From NCBI GenBank assembly GCA_963666935.1, contig OY762936.1:2356001-2420000 (forward strand): DNA of 64,000 nucleotides, in the 5' to 3' direction. Positions within the stretch are counted from its first letter, which is position 1, and each line of letters opens with the position of its first letter. The DNA is from G963666935 sp963666935 (GTDB lineage: Bacteria; Bacillota; Clostridia; Christensenellales; CAG-138). Below are positions 51,948-60,492 of the stretch, in pieces. The notes below the pieces were generated by a model. The model was given only the letters and a program-made list of their open reading frames with translations, ran no database searches and was not told where the DNA came from. The position numbers and the translations under genes were made by a program.

Positions 51948-53306
51948 TTAGGAAATAATTGAGATCAGATCCCGTATTTCGTAGTGCTCAAGATCCTTTA
52001 CCACCTCCATAATTTTTTCGCTGTGCCCGTCGGTAATCAGATTGGAGCGGCAGGTGCAGTCGCGGAATTTATCCTTGATCTGCTCATAGTTCAGCACCGG
52101 GGGATGCGCATGGACGCTGTACTTGGTTCCGTCTTTCAACGTTACCGTCACGATGGCATGATAGTCCGCATGGTCGCGGGAGACGGTTTTATCCAGCTCT
52201 TCATCCAGATAGTGATTCACAAGTGGATACAGCTTTCTCATGGCCGGATCATTGACGACCTCTTCCGTATGCAGGCTCAGACCCCATCTGCGATAATGAA
52301 GAACCAGACACACGCAGAAATGAATGCTGAACTTGGCTTCATAAATGTCTTTGGGATCCGGGAAAAACATTTTAAAGCTGCCGCCGGCGTTCATGCCGAC
52401 ATCGATACTGGCAACATCTTCTTCCCTGATGTCGTACTTGTGCACCAACTCCATCATTCCATTCATAGGTGCGTGGGTCGTGCCGCAGGAGGGGTGGGGT
52501 TTGATCAGGGTTGGTGTCTCCTTCAGATCCCACACTTTGCCCAACTGCTCAATATATTCATAATGAGGATCGGTGCAGAATACATCGATATAACCACCAA
52601 TCCCCTCAAAGGCGTCCACATGGGAGGTAAAGCCAAGCTTCGCCAGCAGCGCGCTTCTCACGCCACCCTCAATGGAACGGCCGACATGGAAGGGCTTCGC
52701 GTGGACTCCCACATTGCGCTTGAGTCCACTGAATGTGGAGCAGGCAATTCCCCAGGCCATAAGCATCTGTTCTTTATCCAGCTTAAGCAGCTTTCCGGCA
52801 GTGGCAACAGCGCCCACCGTAGTCCAGATGCCGGTGGCATGGAACCCTCTGTACCAGGGTTCGGTAGTCGTAACCTGCTGAACCTTCGTGTAGGCTTCAA
52901 TGCCGACAACAAAAGCTGTCAGAATATCCTTACCGCTGGCGCCCACCATCTCCGCCACCGGGAGAAGAGCGGGAACCACGCCCGCGCTGGGGTGCGAGAG
53001 CAGAAAATGATCGTTATAGTCAATCGCGTCTATCAGGATGCCGTTTGCAAACGAAGCGTTCATGACGTCCGTCTTCATATTCGCGCCGATGACGGTGCAC
53101 TCTTCTTTCCCACCGAACGCCCTGATAAATTCCTTCGTAACCTGCCCAACAGATTCCGTGCCGCCCTTATAAGCGACGCCGATGCAGTCGAGAATACGCC
53201 CCTTAGCATTTTCAATTACCTCAGTCGGAATATCCTCATATTGGGTTTCGCAAATGAAATCGATAATCATCCTGGTGATGGGTTTGGCTTCATCATACTT
53301 GTTCAT
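51948..53306 (-). CDS. MmgE/PrpD-family protein
   Basis: This 452-residue protein is of the MmgE/PrpD fold. It shows GGTESVGQVTKEFI, DAIDYNDHFLLSHPSAGVVPALL, WYRGFHATGIWTTVGAVATAGKLL, KPFHVGRSIEGGVRSALLA and HPSCGTTHAPMNGM. The family includes 2-methylcitrate dehydratase, cis-aconitate decarboxylase and iminodisuccinate epimerase. Here a dehydratase or hydratase step before PrpF is plausible. It has a strong AAGGAGAAACACA site, follows the thiolase by 44 bp and precedes prpF by 57 bp. Confidence 0.9.
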   Translation of the reverse strand: MNKYDEAKPITRMIIDFICETQYEDIPTEVIENAKGRILDCIGVAYKGGTESVGQVTKEFIRAFGGKEECTVIGANMKTDVMNASFANGILIDAIDYNDHFLLSHPSAGVVPALLPVAEMVGASGKDILTAFVVGIEAYTKVQQVTTTEPWYRGFHATGIWTTVGAVATAGKLLKLDKEQMLMAWGIACSTFSGLKRNVGVHAKPFHVGRSIEGGVRSALLAKLGFTSHVDAFEGIGGYIDVFCTDPHYEYIEQLGKVWDLKETPTLIKPHPSCGTTHAPMNGMMELVHKYDIREEDVASIDVGMNAGGSFKMFFPDPKDIYEAKFSIHFCVCLVLHYRRWGLSLHTEEVVNDPAMRKLYPLVNHYLDEELDKTVSRDHADYHAIVTVTLKDGTKYSVHAHPPVLNYEQIKDKFRDCTCRSNLITDGHSEKIMEVVKDLEHYEIRDLISIIS

Positions 53307-53350
53307 TGTGTTTCTCCTTATGATAATTATAGCGTGTCCGCTTTTTTGAA

Positions 53351-54568
53351 TCAGTCTGGTTGCTTAAGGAGTACGGCAATTCCCTGCCCGCCGCCGATAC
53401 ACGCGGAGGCGATTGTATACTTTGCGTCCTTTTTGAGTGTCAGCTCCGTGCAGAGGGTCCCAACCAGACGGGCACCGGTCATGCCCAGGGGATGCCCCAG
53501 CGCAACAGCGCCGCCGTGTATGTTCAATCGCCGATAGAGCGGAGAATTCAGGTAATATCCCAGTTTCTTCATGCAGCCGAGAACCTGGCCTGCAAAGGCC
53601 TCATTTATCTCCACATAGTCGATGTCTTCCAGCGTCAGCTGCCGTTTGTTCAGTATCTTCTGGATGGCGGGCACAGGGCCATATCCCATCGTGCGGGGAT
53701 CCACGCCGGCGAAGGAGCAGTCCTCCACATAAGCCATTGGGCTCAGGCCCAGCGCGAGGCACTTTTCCTCGCTCATCATGACCATGGCAGCGGCCGCGTC
53801 ATTCATGCCGGAAGAGTTGCCGGCGGTGACGCTTCCCCCTTCTTTAAAGCAAGGACGAAGCTTGGACAGTCCTTCCATTGTAGTCGCAGGGCGGGGATGA
53901 CCGTCTTTTTCCACAAGGATGGTTTCTTTTTTCATTTTTACGGGGACAGGGATGATTTCTAGATTAAAGCGGCCAGATTCAATGGCTTTCTTGGCTCTCA
54001 TCTGGCTGTTGTAAGCGAACGTATCCTGCTCCTCACGGGTGATGCCCTGCTCGCTGACAATGTTTTCTGCCGTCATACCCATACTTTCCACGGGATAAAG
54101 ATCCTCCGGTGCCGTATGCTTCATATATTCCTCGTTTGTGCATAGCAGGGTGCGGTTGCCGTTGCCCAGATGCTCGTAGCGGACAGAAAGGGGAAGATAA
54201 TATGGAACCCGAGATAAGCTTTCCGCGCCACCAGCCACAACGATATCAAAACAGCCGGTTGCAATTTCATGGTAGGCACTGACCACCGCCTGTAACCCGG
54301 AACCACAAATTCGGTTCACCGTAAAGCCAGTCGTGGTCAGCGGACATCCGGCCTGCAGGGCCACACGCCGGCCAAAGTTGCCAGCTTCCGGCGTCGCCAT
54401 AACATGACCCATTACCACTTCTTCCACCATGTCCGGGCTAATACCGGCGCGTTTGATGGCTTCTTGAACGACAAGGGTACCAAGATCCTGCACGGGAACT
54501 GTTTTAAGATCTCCCAGATATGCGCCAATCGGGGTTCTGCAATAGCTCGTTACAACAACACGTTTCAT
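53351..54568 (-). CDS. Thiolase (acetyl-CoA acyltransferase family)
   Basis: This 405-residue protein is a normal-length thiolase. The acyl-binding cysteine is in NRICGSGLQAV (about residue 88), ITREEQDTFAYNSQMRA is the family loop, the conserved NEAFAGQ and histidine motif GGAVALGHPLGMTGARL follow, and the second catalytic cysteine is in ASACIGGGQGIAV. It cleaves a 3-ketoacyl-CoA with CoA, or condenses two acyl-CoAs. The ATG overlaps the CoA-transferase stop by one base. In this operon a degradative cleavage to acetyl-CoA seems likely, but the 3-keto acid is not known. Confidence 0.92.
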   Translation of the reverse strand: MKRVVVTSYCRTPIGAYLGDLKTVPVQDLGTLVVQEAIKRAGISPDMVEEVVMGHVMATPEAGNFGRRVALQAGCPLTTTGFTVNRICGSGLQAVVSAYHEIATGCFDIVVAGGAESLSRVPYYLPLSVRYEHLGNGNRTLLCTNEEYMKHTAPEDLYPVESMGMTAENIVSEQGITREEQDTFAYNSQMRAKKAIESGRFNLEIIPVPVKMKKETILVEKDGHPRPATTMEGLSKLRPCFKEGGSVTAGNSSGMNDAAAAMVMMSEEKCLALGLSPMAYVEDCSFAGVDPRTMGYGPVPAIQKILNKRQLTLEDIDYVEINEAFAGQVLGCMKKLGYYLNSPLYRRLNIHGGAVALGHPLGMTGARLVGTLCTELTLKKDAKYTIASACIGGGQGIAVLLKQPD

Positions 54569-56127
54569 TATTTATTTCTCCATTCCGTCGAACCTTCCCA
54601 CTGTTCGCAAAAGAAGCCAGCGTCCATTTCCTTCAGTTTGGGAGATATCTCCGGCACAAAATCCATCTGGTTCAGAATATCTTTTTCCATATCAATACCA
54701 GGCGCGATTTCCGTTAGGGTCATCTTTCCATCGATTAGCTCAAAGACAGCACGTTCCGTAACATATATAACCTTTTGCTGAATGGATGCCGCATACTTTC
54801 CGCTGAAGGTAATGCACTCTACATCCTTCATGAATTTTTTCCGGGCGCCCTCCTGCATGATTTTCAGTTCTCCGCCCTCAATGGCGATTTTGGCACCATT
54901 GGTAAACGTTCCGCAAAAGACGCACTTGGGCGTGTTCTGGGAAATATTAATAAAACCGCCACAGCCAATAACTCGGTTTCCGAAACGGGTCACATTGACA
55001 TTGCCATATCGGTCCGCCTGGGCAAGTCCCAAAAACGTTACATCCAGACCACCGCCGTCATAATAGTTAAACATCTCGCTGTGGTTGATCATAGCTTCGG
55101 GATTATATGTATTTCCAAAGTTTGCCTTTGCCGCCGGAACGCCGCCAAAAACGCCACCTTCCGTCGTAAGTGTCATCATATCGCTAGCCCCGTGCTCAGC
55201 CAGTACTGACGGCACGTCCCCTGGCAGGCCGTAACCCAGATTGACAATTGCGTTTTCAGGGATTTCAAGGGAGCAGCGACGCGCGATAACCTTGCGTTCC
55301 GTCAAAGGAAGCCGGGGGATCTCTTCCAGCGGAATGTTGATCTCCCCGGAGAAAGACGGCTCATAATACACATTTTCACCCTGCCAGCAATATTCCTTGT
55401 CCTCCGCCACCACGATGTAATCGACCAGGGCCGCGGGAACCTGCACCTTCTGGGGCGCGATCGTTCCTTTGCTGGCAAGATATTCCGTCTGTACGATGAC
55501 AATGCCGCCAGAATTCCTTGTTGCTTCGGCAATCTGTAGTGCTTCATAAATAAATCCTTCGTGCTCCAGCGTCATATTTCCGGCTTCATCTGTAACAGTT
55601 GCCCGAAGAAGAGCGACATCCACAGGAAAAGACTTGTAAAACAAGTACTCTTCACCCTCGAATTCCACGACTTTCACAATATCTTCCATCGTGACACCGT
55701 TGAATCTACCCCCCTCCACCCGCGGGTCAACAAAGGTCCCAATACCGACCTTGGTGATCAGGCCAGGACGTTTGGCCGCAATTTCGCGCCAAAGATTAAC
55801 AATGACACCTTGGGGCAGGCAATGCGCCTTTATCTTATTATCCCGTACAAGCTGACACATATTTTCAGAGCAGCCGACATGCGCACCAACCCAACTGTTG
55901 ACGAGCCCTTCCAAGCCAAGCGTTGTGGTGCCTTTGTCGCGCCAATCGCCTATGGAGGAGCCCTGCTTCAGATTCAGCGCTTTCGGATGTCCCGTTTCCT
56001 TAAAACTCTTTGCGATGGCGCGGGCAATGCCCTCAGGCCAACCGCTCAGTCCCATTCCTCCAAAAGCTACAACCGCACCATCAGGGATCAGCGCGGCGGC
56101 TTTTTCAGCTGATATTACTTTGGACAC
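54568..56127 (-). CDS. Class I CoA-transferase, fused alpha-beta (YdiF/propionate CoA-transferase-like)
   Basis: This protein of about 519 residues has both family I CoA-transferase domains fused. The first domain has VVAFGGMGLSGWPEGIARAI and VGIGTFVDPRVEGGRFN; the second has VNLGYGLPGDVPS and LTTEGGVFGGVPA, in which the glutamate is the expected nucleophile. It moves CoA from acetyl-CoA or another donor to a free acid. The start is probably GTG at 56127, because AGGAGG lies seven bases before it; the ATG at 56133 is only one base from the same AGGAGG. It is the first gene of the operon, next to the TetR gene, and may activate the imported acid. Confidence 0.9.
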   Translation of the reverse strand: MSKVISAEKAAALIPDGAVVAFGGMGLSGWPEGIARAIAKSFKETGHPKALNLKQGSSIGDWRDKGTTTLGLEGLVNSWVGAHVGCSENMCQLVRDNKIKAHCLPQGVIVNLWREIAAKRPGLITKVGIGTFVDPRVEGGRFNGVTMEDIVKVVEFEGEEYLFYKSFPVDVALLRATVTDEAGNMTLEHEGFIYEALQIAEATRNSGGIVIVQTEYLASKGTIAPQKVQVPAALVDYIVVAEDKEYCWQGENVYYEPSFSGEINIPLEEIPRLPLTERKVIARRCSLEIPENAIVNLGYGLPGDVPSVLAEHGASDMMTLTTEGGVFGGVPAAKANFGNTYNPEAMINHSEMFNYYDGGGLDVTFLGLAQADRYGNVNVTRFGNRVIGCGGFINISQNTPKCVFCGTFTNGAKIAIEGGELKIMQEGARKKFMKDVECITFSGKYAASIQQKVIYVTERAVFELIDGKMTLTEIAPGIDMEKDILNQMDFVPEISPKLKEMDAGFFCEQWEGSTEWRNK

Positions 56128-56171
56128 TTCCATACCTCCTGATCCTATGCGAGGATTTTATTAAATAATTC

Positions 56172-56222
56172 ACCGAACGTATTCGGTAATATATAAATAT
56201 CATAACTTTTAAGAACTGTCAA
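56172..56222 (-). promoter_or_regulatory. Promoter and palindromic operator of the organic-acid operon
   Basis: On the minus strand TTGACA (56222-56217), exactly 17 bases and TATTTA (56199-56194) form the promoter of the CoA-transferase-led operon. Six bases beyond the -10 lies the inverted repeat ACCGAA-CGTA-TTCGGT (56172-56187). This covers the transcription start and is the best candidate for the operator of the divergent TetR-type repressor. The rest of the 410-bp gap is AT-rich, with no gene. Confidence 0.75.
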
Positions 56223-56542
56223 TATCAAACATCGGGAATTATCGTAATAACAAACAAGACCGGCTCTCTATTTGCAGAAAGAACGAAGCAAATTGATGGT
56301 ATTATATGCCCAAAATAAAAGAATCCTATTTCTCCCACTAGATACTATACGCCTATAAGTTGATGTTGATGCTTTTCTATTTGCGGAGTTCATACAGACC
56401 ACCTGAATAAAATATATCTGCTAAGTAGCGGGCAAAAAAAAAGTGTGGTAAGATTAACTTCAAATAGAGATGTCGATCAGGAGAAGATGCAACGATACGG
56501 AACGAAACAACTTCATGTTTAGAGTATAAGGAGTAACAAAAG

Positions 56543-57145
56543 ATGTCAATAAAAATAACAGTAAGAAAACATAAATCCATTGAGATGAGAGCTCGCATTC
56601 AGCGGATTGCTATGAATTTATTTGAAAAATATGGTTTTGAAAATGTGACCGTAGATGATATCGCTCAGGCAGTCGGATGCTCCGTGGGAAATATATATCA
56701 CTATTTTAAGAGCAAAGAGGAATTGTCCTTGCAGGTCGTTGCGACTGTGGATGTAAAATATGTCAAATTGGATGCTATGTATGACGCAGATCTTGTTCAT
56801 ACAGGAAAAGAGAAATTGCTGGATTTTGTTGAAAAAGTGTTAATGATTTGTGTTGAGGACGAATTTATCTATAAAGGGATTATACACGGCATTAAATATC
56901 CTGAACAAGGCGTTCTCAAGTATAGAGAAGACCGAATTTTTTTCAAAGTCATAAAGAAGTTGCTATGCGTTTGTCAGGAAGAAGGGAGCATTCGAAAAGA
57001 ATACGCTATTGAAGAAGTCATGGGGATTTTCGTTGTTTTGATCCGAGGAACCTTGATTGAATGGAGGATCAACGAGGGAAGCTTTGATTTGCAGGCACGC
57101 GGAAGACAGCACGCTTTACTCCTGTTTAAGGGTTTAGAACCCTAA
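56543..57145 (+). CDS. TetR-family transcriptional regulator
   Basis: This 200-residue protein has the N-terminal TetR helix-turn-helix (RIQRIAMNLFEKYGFENVTVDDIAQAVGCSVGNIYHYFKSKEEL, residues about 17-60) and an all-helical ligand-binding part of about 130 residues. It has an AAGGAGTAACAAAAG site. It is the only plus-strand gene next to the long minus-strand organic-acid operon and so most likely represses it through the palindrome at 56172-56187. The ligand may be an acyl-CoA or the imported acid. The terminator of scar D lies 18 bp beyond its stop and probably ends its transcript. Confidence 0.9.
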   Translation: MSIKITVRKHKSIEMRARIQRIAMNLFEKYGFENVTVDDIAQAVGCSVGNIYHYFKSKEELSLQVVATVDVKYVKLDAMYDADLVHTGKEKLLDFVEKVLMICVEDEFIYKGIIHGIKYPEQGVLKYREDRIFFKVIKKLLCVCQEEGSIRKEYAIEEVMGIFVVLIRGTLIEWRINEGSFDLQARGRQHALLLFKGLEP

Positions 57146-57162
57146 GCAAGCCACCAAAAGAT

Positions 57163-57195
57163 AAACCTCCGAAAGCTGCCTGTTTTCGGAGGTTT
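57163..57195. terminator. Terminator shared by the TetR gene and the scar D tRNA half
   Basis: Perfect 12-bp arms, AAACCTCCGAAA (57163-57174) and TTTCGGAGGTTT (57184-57195), are followed by TTT on the plus strand and by T-rich DNA on the minus strand. The same hairpin occurs beside the tRNA half in scar E (38254-38286), so it came with the tRNA gene. It now ends the TetR transcript. Confidence 0.8.
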
Positions 57196-57410
57196 TTTGG
57201 CGTACCTGAAAGAATTCGAACCTTCGACCCTCAGAGTCGGAGGCATAGCAATTAAGTTCCTAAAAAAGCCCGTAAAACAAGGAAAAGCTCCCGTTCCACG
57301 GCACTTTTTAGGATTCCATTATGTCTATTGCTTCTACCGAGAACGAGCTTTTTCCGTTGATTTATAAGAATTATGTGGTAAGAATGTGGTATATGAGTAA
57401 CCTAAGCAGC
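57196..57410 (-). mobile_element. Integration scar D: tRNA-Arg-like 3' half and recombinase trailer without the recombinase
   Basis: On the minus strand 57242-57198 reads CCTCCGACTCTGAGGG, variable loop GGGTC, T-loop TTCGAAT, acceptor CAGGTAC, G and CCA, i.e. the 3' half of a tRNA-Arg-like gene without the 5' part of the anticodon stem or the D-arm. Immediately to the right is the trailer found at scar C (AAAAAGCCCGTAA, GGATTCCATTATGTCTATTG, AAGAATGTGGTA). The recombinase codons themselves are absent. Here the tRNA half and the trailer are joined as in an attachment site at the end of an integrated element. Confidence 0.75.
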
Positions 57411-57619
57411 GCAAGTTCGCCCATTCAACTCCTGTTTTGTTCGTTATGTTAACAATTTAAGGATTTCATTCCTGAAACATGGCTGCCAGATATCGCTCTT
57501 TCGCACCACTATACAGCCTTCAAACCATAGGCCAACGTTTAAGTAATGGGCAATCCATGTAAATATGGATAATCATGTAAATATGGATAATATGGAATTG
57601 AGGTGTCAACATAGTCCGC
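57411..57619. repeat. Gap with an 18-bp perfect tandem repeat
   Basis: The gap after scar D holds CATGTAAATATGGATAAT at 57556-57573, repeated at once and exactly at 57574-57591. There are two copies only and the repeat ends 28 bp from the msrAB stop. I see no gene, terminator stem or tRNA here. It may be slippage or a pair of protein-binding sites. Confidence 0.5.
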
Positions 57620-58570
57620 TCAGTTTATCAGGCTCAGCAGATATCCATATCCTTCACGCTCCATATCTTTTTTAGGAATAAACTGCAGCGACGCGCTATT
57701 GATGCAGTAACGCAACCCACCCGATTTTTCCGGACCATCGTGGAACACATGTCCTAAATGAGAGTTTCCGGCCCGGCTTCTCACCTCAGTGCGCATCATG
57801 CCATGGGAGATGTCTGATTTCTCGCGGATAACATCGGGATCAATCGGCTTTGAAAAGCTGGGCCAGCCGCAGCCTGATTCAAATTTATCGCTCGAAGAAA
57901 ACAGGGGTTCCCCGGTGGCGATATCTACATAAATACCAGACATAAAGGTCTGATAAAATTCATTTTGAAACGGAGGTTCGGTGGCGCTATGCTGCGTAAC
58001 CTCATACTGCGCAGGGGTCAGCTTTTTGCGCAAGCTGTCGGCATCCGGCATGGGGTAAGCTGTAGGATTCACCAAGACTCTCGCCGCTCTCTCAAACTGC
58101 TCTTTCCCGATATGACAATATCCTCCCGGATTTTTGTCCAAATACTTCTGATGATATTCTTCCGCAGGGCTGAAATTGCGAAGCGGCATTACTTCGATGG
58201 CAACGGGCTTATGATAACGGCCTTGCAACTGCATAATGGAGCGTTCAATCACCGGGCGGTCTTCTTCTCTGACAAAGTAAATACCTGTTCGGTATTGTTC
58301 TCCGGTATCGCCGCCCTGCCGGTTGTGAGAAACCGGGTCAACTACTTCATAATACAGTTTCAGCAGAAATTCAAGCGAAAGAGCCCCTGCGTCATAGATC
58401 ACTTGGACTGTTTCGGCATGCCCCGTGTTTTGATTGCAAACCTCTTCATACGTGGGATTCTCCGTGGCTCCATTGGCATATCCCACTTGCGTTGCCTGAA
58501 CCCCAGGGATAGCGGCAAGGTATTTCTCCAGTCCCCAAAAACAACCTCCCGCGAGATAGGTTTCCGACAT
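57620..58570 (-). CDS. msrAB: Bifunctional peptide methionine sulfoxide reductase MsrAB
   Basis: This protein has 316 residues with start ATG at 58570 after GGAGGTGCAAT. The N-terminal MsrA domain has the catalytic GCFWG at residue 9-13 and YHQKYLDKNPGGYC. The C-terminal MsrB domain has FESGCGWPSFSKPI, RSRAGNSHLGHVF and the active-site RYCINSASL. MsrA reduces the S form and MsrB the R form of methionine sulfoxide, repairing oxidised proteins. The fusion order A-B is common in Firmicutes. The extra upstream residues in the same frame have no ribosome binding site. Confidence 0.95.
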   Translation of the reverse strand: MSETYLAGGCFWGLEKYLAAIPGVQATQVGYANGATENPTYEEVCNQNTGHAETVQVIYDAGALSLEFLLKLYYEVVDPVSHNRQGGDTGEQYRTGIYFVREEDRPVIERSIMQLQGRYHKPVAIEVMPLRNFSPAEEYHQKYLDKNPGGYCHIGKEQFERAARVLVNPTAYPMPDADSLRKKLTPAQYEVTQHSATEPPFQNEFYQTFMSGIYVDIATGEPLFSSSDKFESGCGWPSFSKPIDPDVIREKSDISHGMMRTEVRSRAGNSHLGHVFHDGPEKSGGLRYCINSASLQFIPKKDMEREGYGYLLSLIN

Positions 58571-58701
58571 ATTGCACCTCCATAAATCCTGTTGCACGCC
58601 CTGCTTGAAATTGATCAAATTCGCACGATGTATTTTGCGCCTCGTCCGCTGTTACTATGTGCAGCGGCACGGGTCGGCCGTGTTGCCGCTGAAGAACCAT
58701 C

Positions 58702-60492
58702 TCAATCCCTAATAATCTCATTTTGATTTTCGGCTATTTTTTCTACAAGCTCATTGAGAAAAATCCAGCGCTCCATTTTCTCTTCCAGATTTTTGTCCAG
58801 ATCATTTTTTTGGTCCATGAGTTCTTGAAGCCTGATATAATCACTTGAAGCCTTTGAAATCAGCACGTTTAGGTCATTGATTTTTTCTTCCAGCGTGGCG
58901 ATCTCAGCGTCTATACAGTCAAATTCGCGTTGTTCTTTGAACGAAAACTTTAGCTTTTTATCGGGTCGGATTCTGGTCTTTTCCACCCCATCCGGCTCTT
59001 TTTCACGGGCGGGGGCCGCGGTGTTTGGTTCCCAGTATTCCGAATAAGAGCCGAGGCATTTTTCAATCTCTCCGTCACCGCGAAAAATAAACACCGTGTC
59101 CGCCACTTTGTCCAAAAAATACCGGTCATGGGAAACGACGATCACAGCACCGTTGAAGCTCTCCAAGTATTCTTCAAGAACGCCTAGGGTCTGAATGTCG
59201 AGATCATTGGTTGGCTCATCAAAAAGCAGGACGTTTGGTGCCTGCATCAAGATTCCAAGCAAATAAAGCCTCCTGCGTTCTCCACCGGATAATCTGCCTA
59301 TCGTATTCCACTGCAAGTCTGGAGTGAATAAATATTTTTCAAGCATCTGCGACGCCGTCAGGGTGCCTTCCGGCGTCTCAATGGCTCCGGAAATTTCTTT
59401 GATATAGTCAATCACCCGGCTGTTCAAATCCATTTCTGCCGAGTCCTGAGAAAAATATCCGAGTTTTACGGTATCGCCAAGCACAACGGAGCCAACGTCC
59501 GGCTTTAGCTTGCCACTGATAATCTTCATTAAAGTCGACTTTCCGCAGCCGCTTTCCCCAAGAATTCCGATCCTGTCATTGCGAAGAAGCATATGCTCGA
59601 AATGGCGAATCAGCTGTTTCCCCGCAAATCCCATTGAGACGTCTCTGATCTCAATCGTCTTTTTACCCAGCCTGCTTGAAGGCGATGCCAGCTTCAACTT
59701 CGCCGCGTCAGAAGGCCCGGTTTGTTGATTGAGCGCCTCAAAACGGGCGATCCTATCCTTGCTTTTTGTGCCACGTGCACAAGGTCCGCGTTGAATCCAT
59801 TCAAGCTCTTTTCGTAAAATGCTTTGCCTTTTGCGCTCGGCTCCCAATTCCATTTCCTCTCGCTGCGCCTTGAGCGCAAGGTATGCCGAGTAGTTTGCCT
59901 GGTAGCTGTACAAATGGCCGCCATCGATTTCGACGATTTTGTTCGCTACCCGTTCCAAAAAATAGCGGTCATGCGTTACCATGATAATGGCGCCTTGATA
60001 TTTGATGAGATAACTTTCAAGCCACTGCACCATAGCGATGTCCAGATGGTTCGTAGGTTCATCGAGAATCATCACGTCGCAGGGATGTATCAGCACTTGC
60101 GCAATCGCCATACATTTTCGTTGGCCTCCGGATAAGCTTCCCACCGGTTTTTCAATGTCGGTGATGCCAAGCTGCGTAAGAATCTTTTTTGCCTCAAATT
60201 CTTTGCTCTCTCTTAGCGCCGGAGCATCGGAAAATATGTGTTCCAAAACAGTCAGTTTTTCATCCAATACCGGATTCTGAGGCAAATACTGAAGACGGAT
60301 GCCCGGATATTTCGTTACAGTACCCCCATCGGGCTCTTCAACTTGTGCCAGAATCCGAAGAAAGGTTGACTTGCCGGTTCCGTTCGCTCCAATTACTCCA
60401 ATTTTGTCGCCCTTATCTATATAGAGAGAGACATCCTTGATCAATCCTTTTTCGCTATAACTCTTTACGATCTTTTCTGCACAAAGCAACAT
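58702..60492 (-). CDS. ABC-F family ATPase (Uup-like)
   Basis: This protein of about 596 residues has two ABC domains and no membrane part. The first has GANGTGKST, LSGGQRKC and ILDEPTNHLDI; the second GESGCGKST, LSGGERRRL and LFDEPTNDLDI. Between them is the ABC-F linker helix pair (LKAQREEMELGAERKRQ), and at the C-terminus a coiled coil of about 70 residues as in Uup. ABC-F proteins act on ribosomes; some protect from antibiotics, but this linker is short, which favours a housekeeping role. ATG at 60492 has GAGG 14 bases upstream; a GTG at 60510 is an alternative. Confidence 0.9.
   Translation of the reverse strand: MLLCAEKIVKSYSEKGLIKDVSLYIDKGDKIGVIGANGTGKSTFLRILAQVEEPDGGTVTKYPGIRLQYLPQNPVLDEKLTVLEHIFSDAPALRESKEFEAKKILTQLGITDIEKPVGSLSGGQRKCMAIAQVLIHPCDVMILDEPTNHLDIAMVQWLESYLIKYQGAIIMVTHDRYFLERVANKIVEIDGGHLYSYQANYSAYLALKAQREEMELGAERKRQSILRKELEWIQRGPCARGTKSKDRIARFEALNQQTGPSDAAKLKLASPSSRLGKKTIEIRDVSMGFAGKQLIRHFEHMLLRNDRIGILGESGCGKSTLMKIISGKLKPDVGSVVLGDTVKLGYFSQDSAEMDLNSRVIDYIKEISGAIETPEGTLTASQMLEKYLFTPDLQWNTIGRLSGGERRRLYLLGILMQAPNVLLFDEPTNDLDIQTLGVLEEYLESFNGAVIVVSHDRYFLDKVADTVFIFRGDGEIEKCLGSYSEYWEPNTAAPAREKEPDGVEKTRIRPDKKLKFSFKEQREFDCIDAEIATLEEKINDLNVLISKASSDYIRLQELMDQKNDLDKNLEEKMERWIFLNELVEKIAENQNEIIRD

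Noticed and set aside
51984..53537. Long plus-strand open frame of 517 codons
   Set aside because: It lies antisense to the MmgE/PrpD gene and the thiolase 3' end, shows no family features, and arises from codon bias of the real genes on the minus strand.
57556..57591. Possible CRISPR-like repeat
   Set aside because: Only two copies in direct contact with no spacer, and no cas genes nearby.
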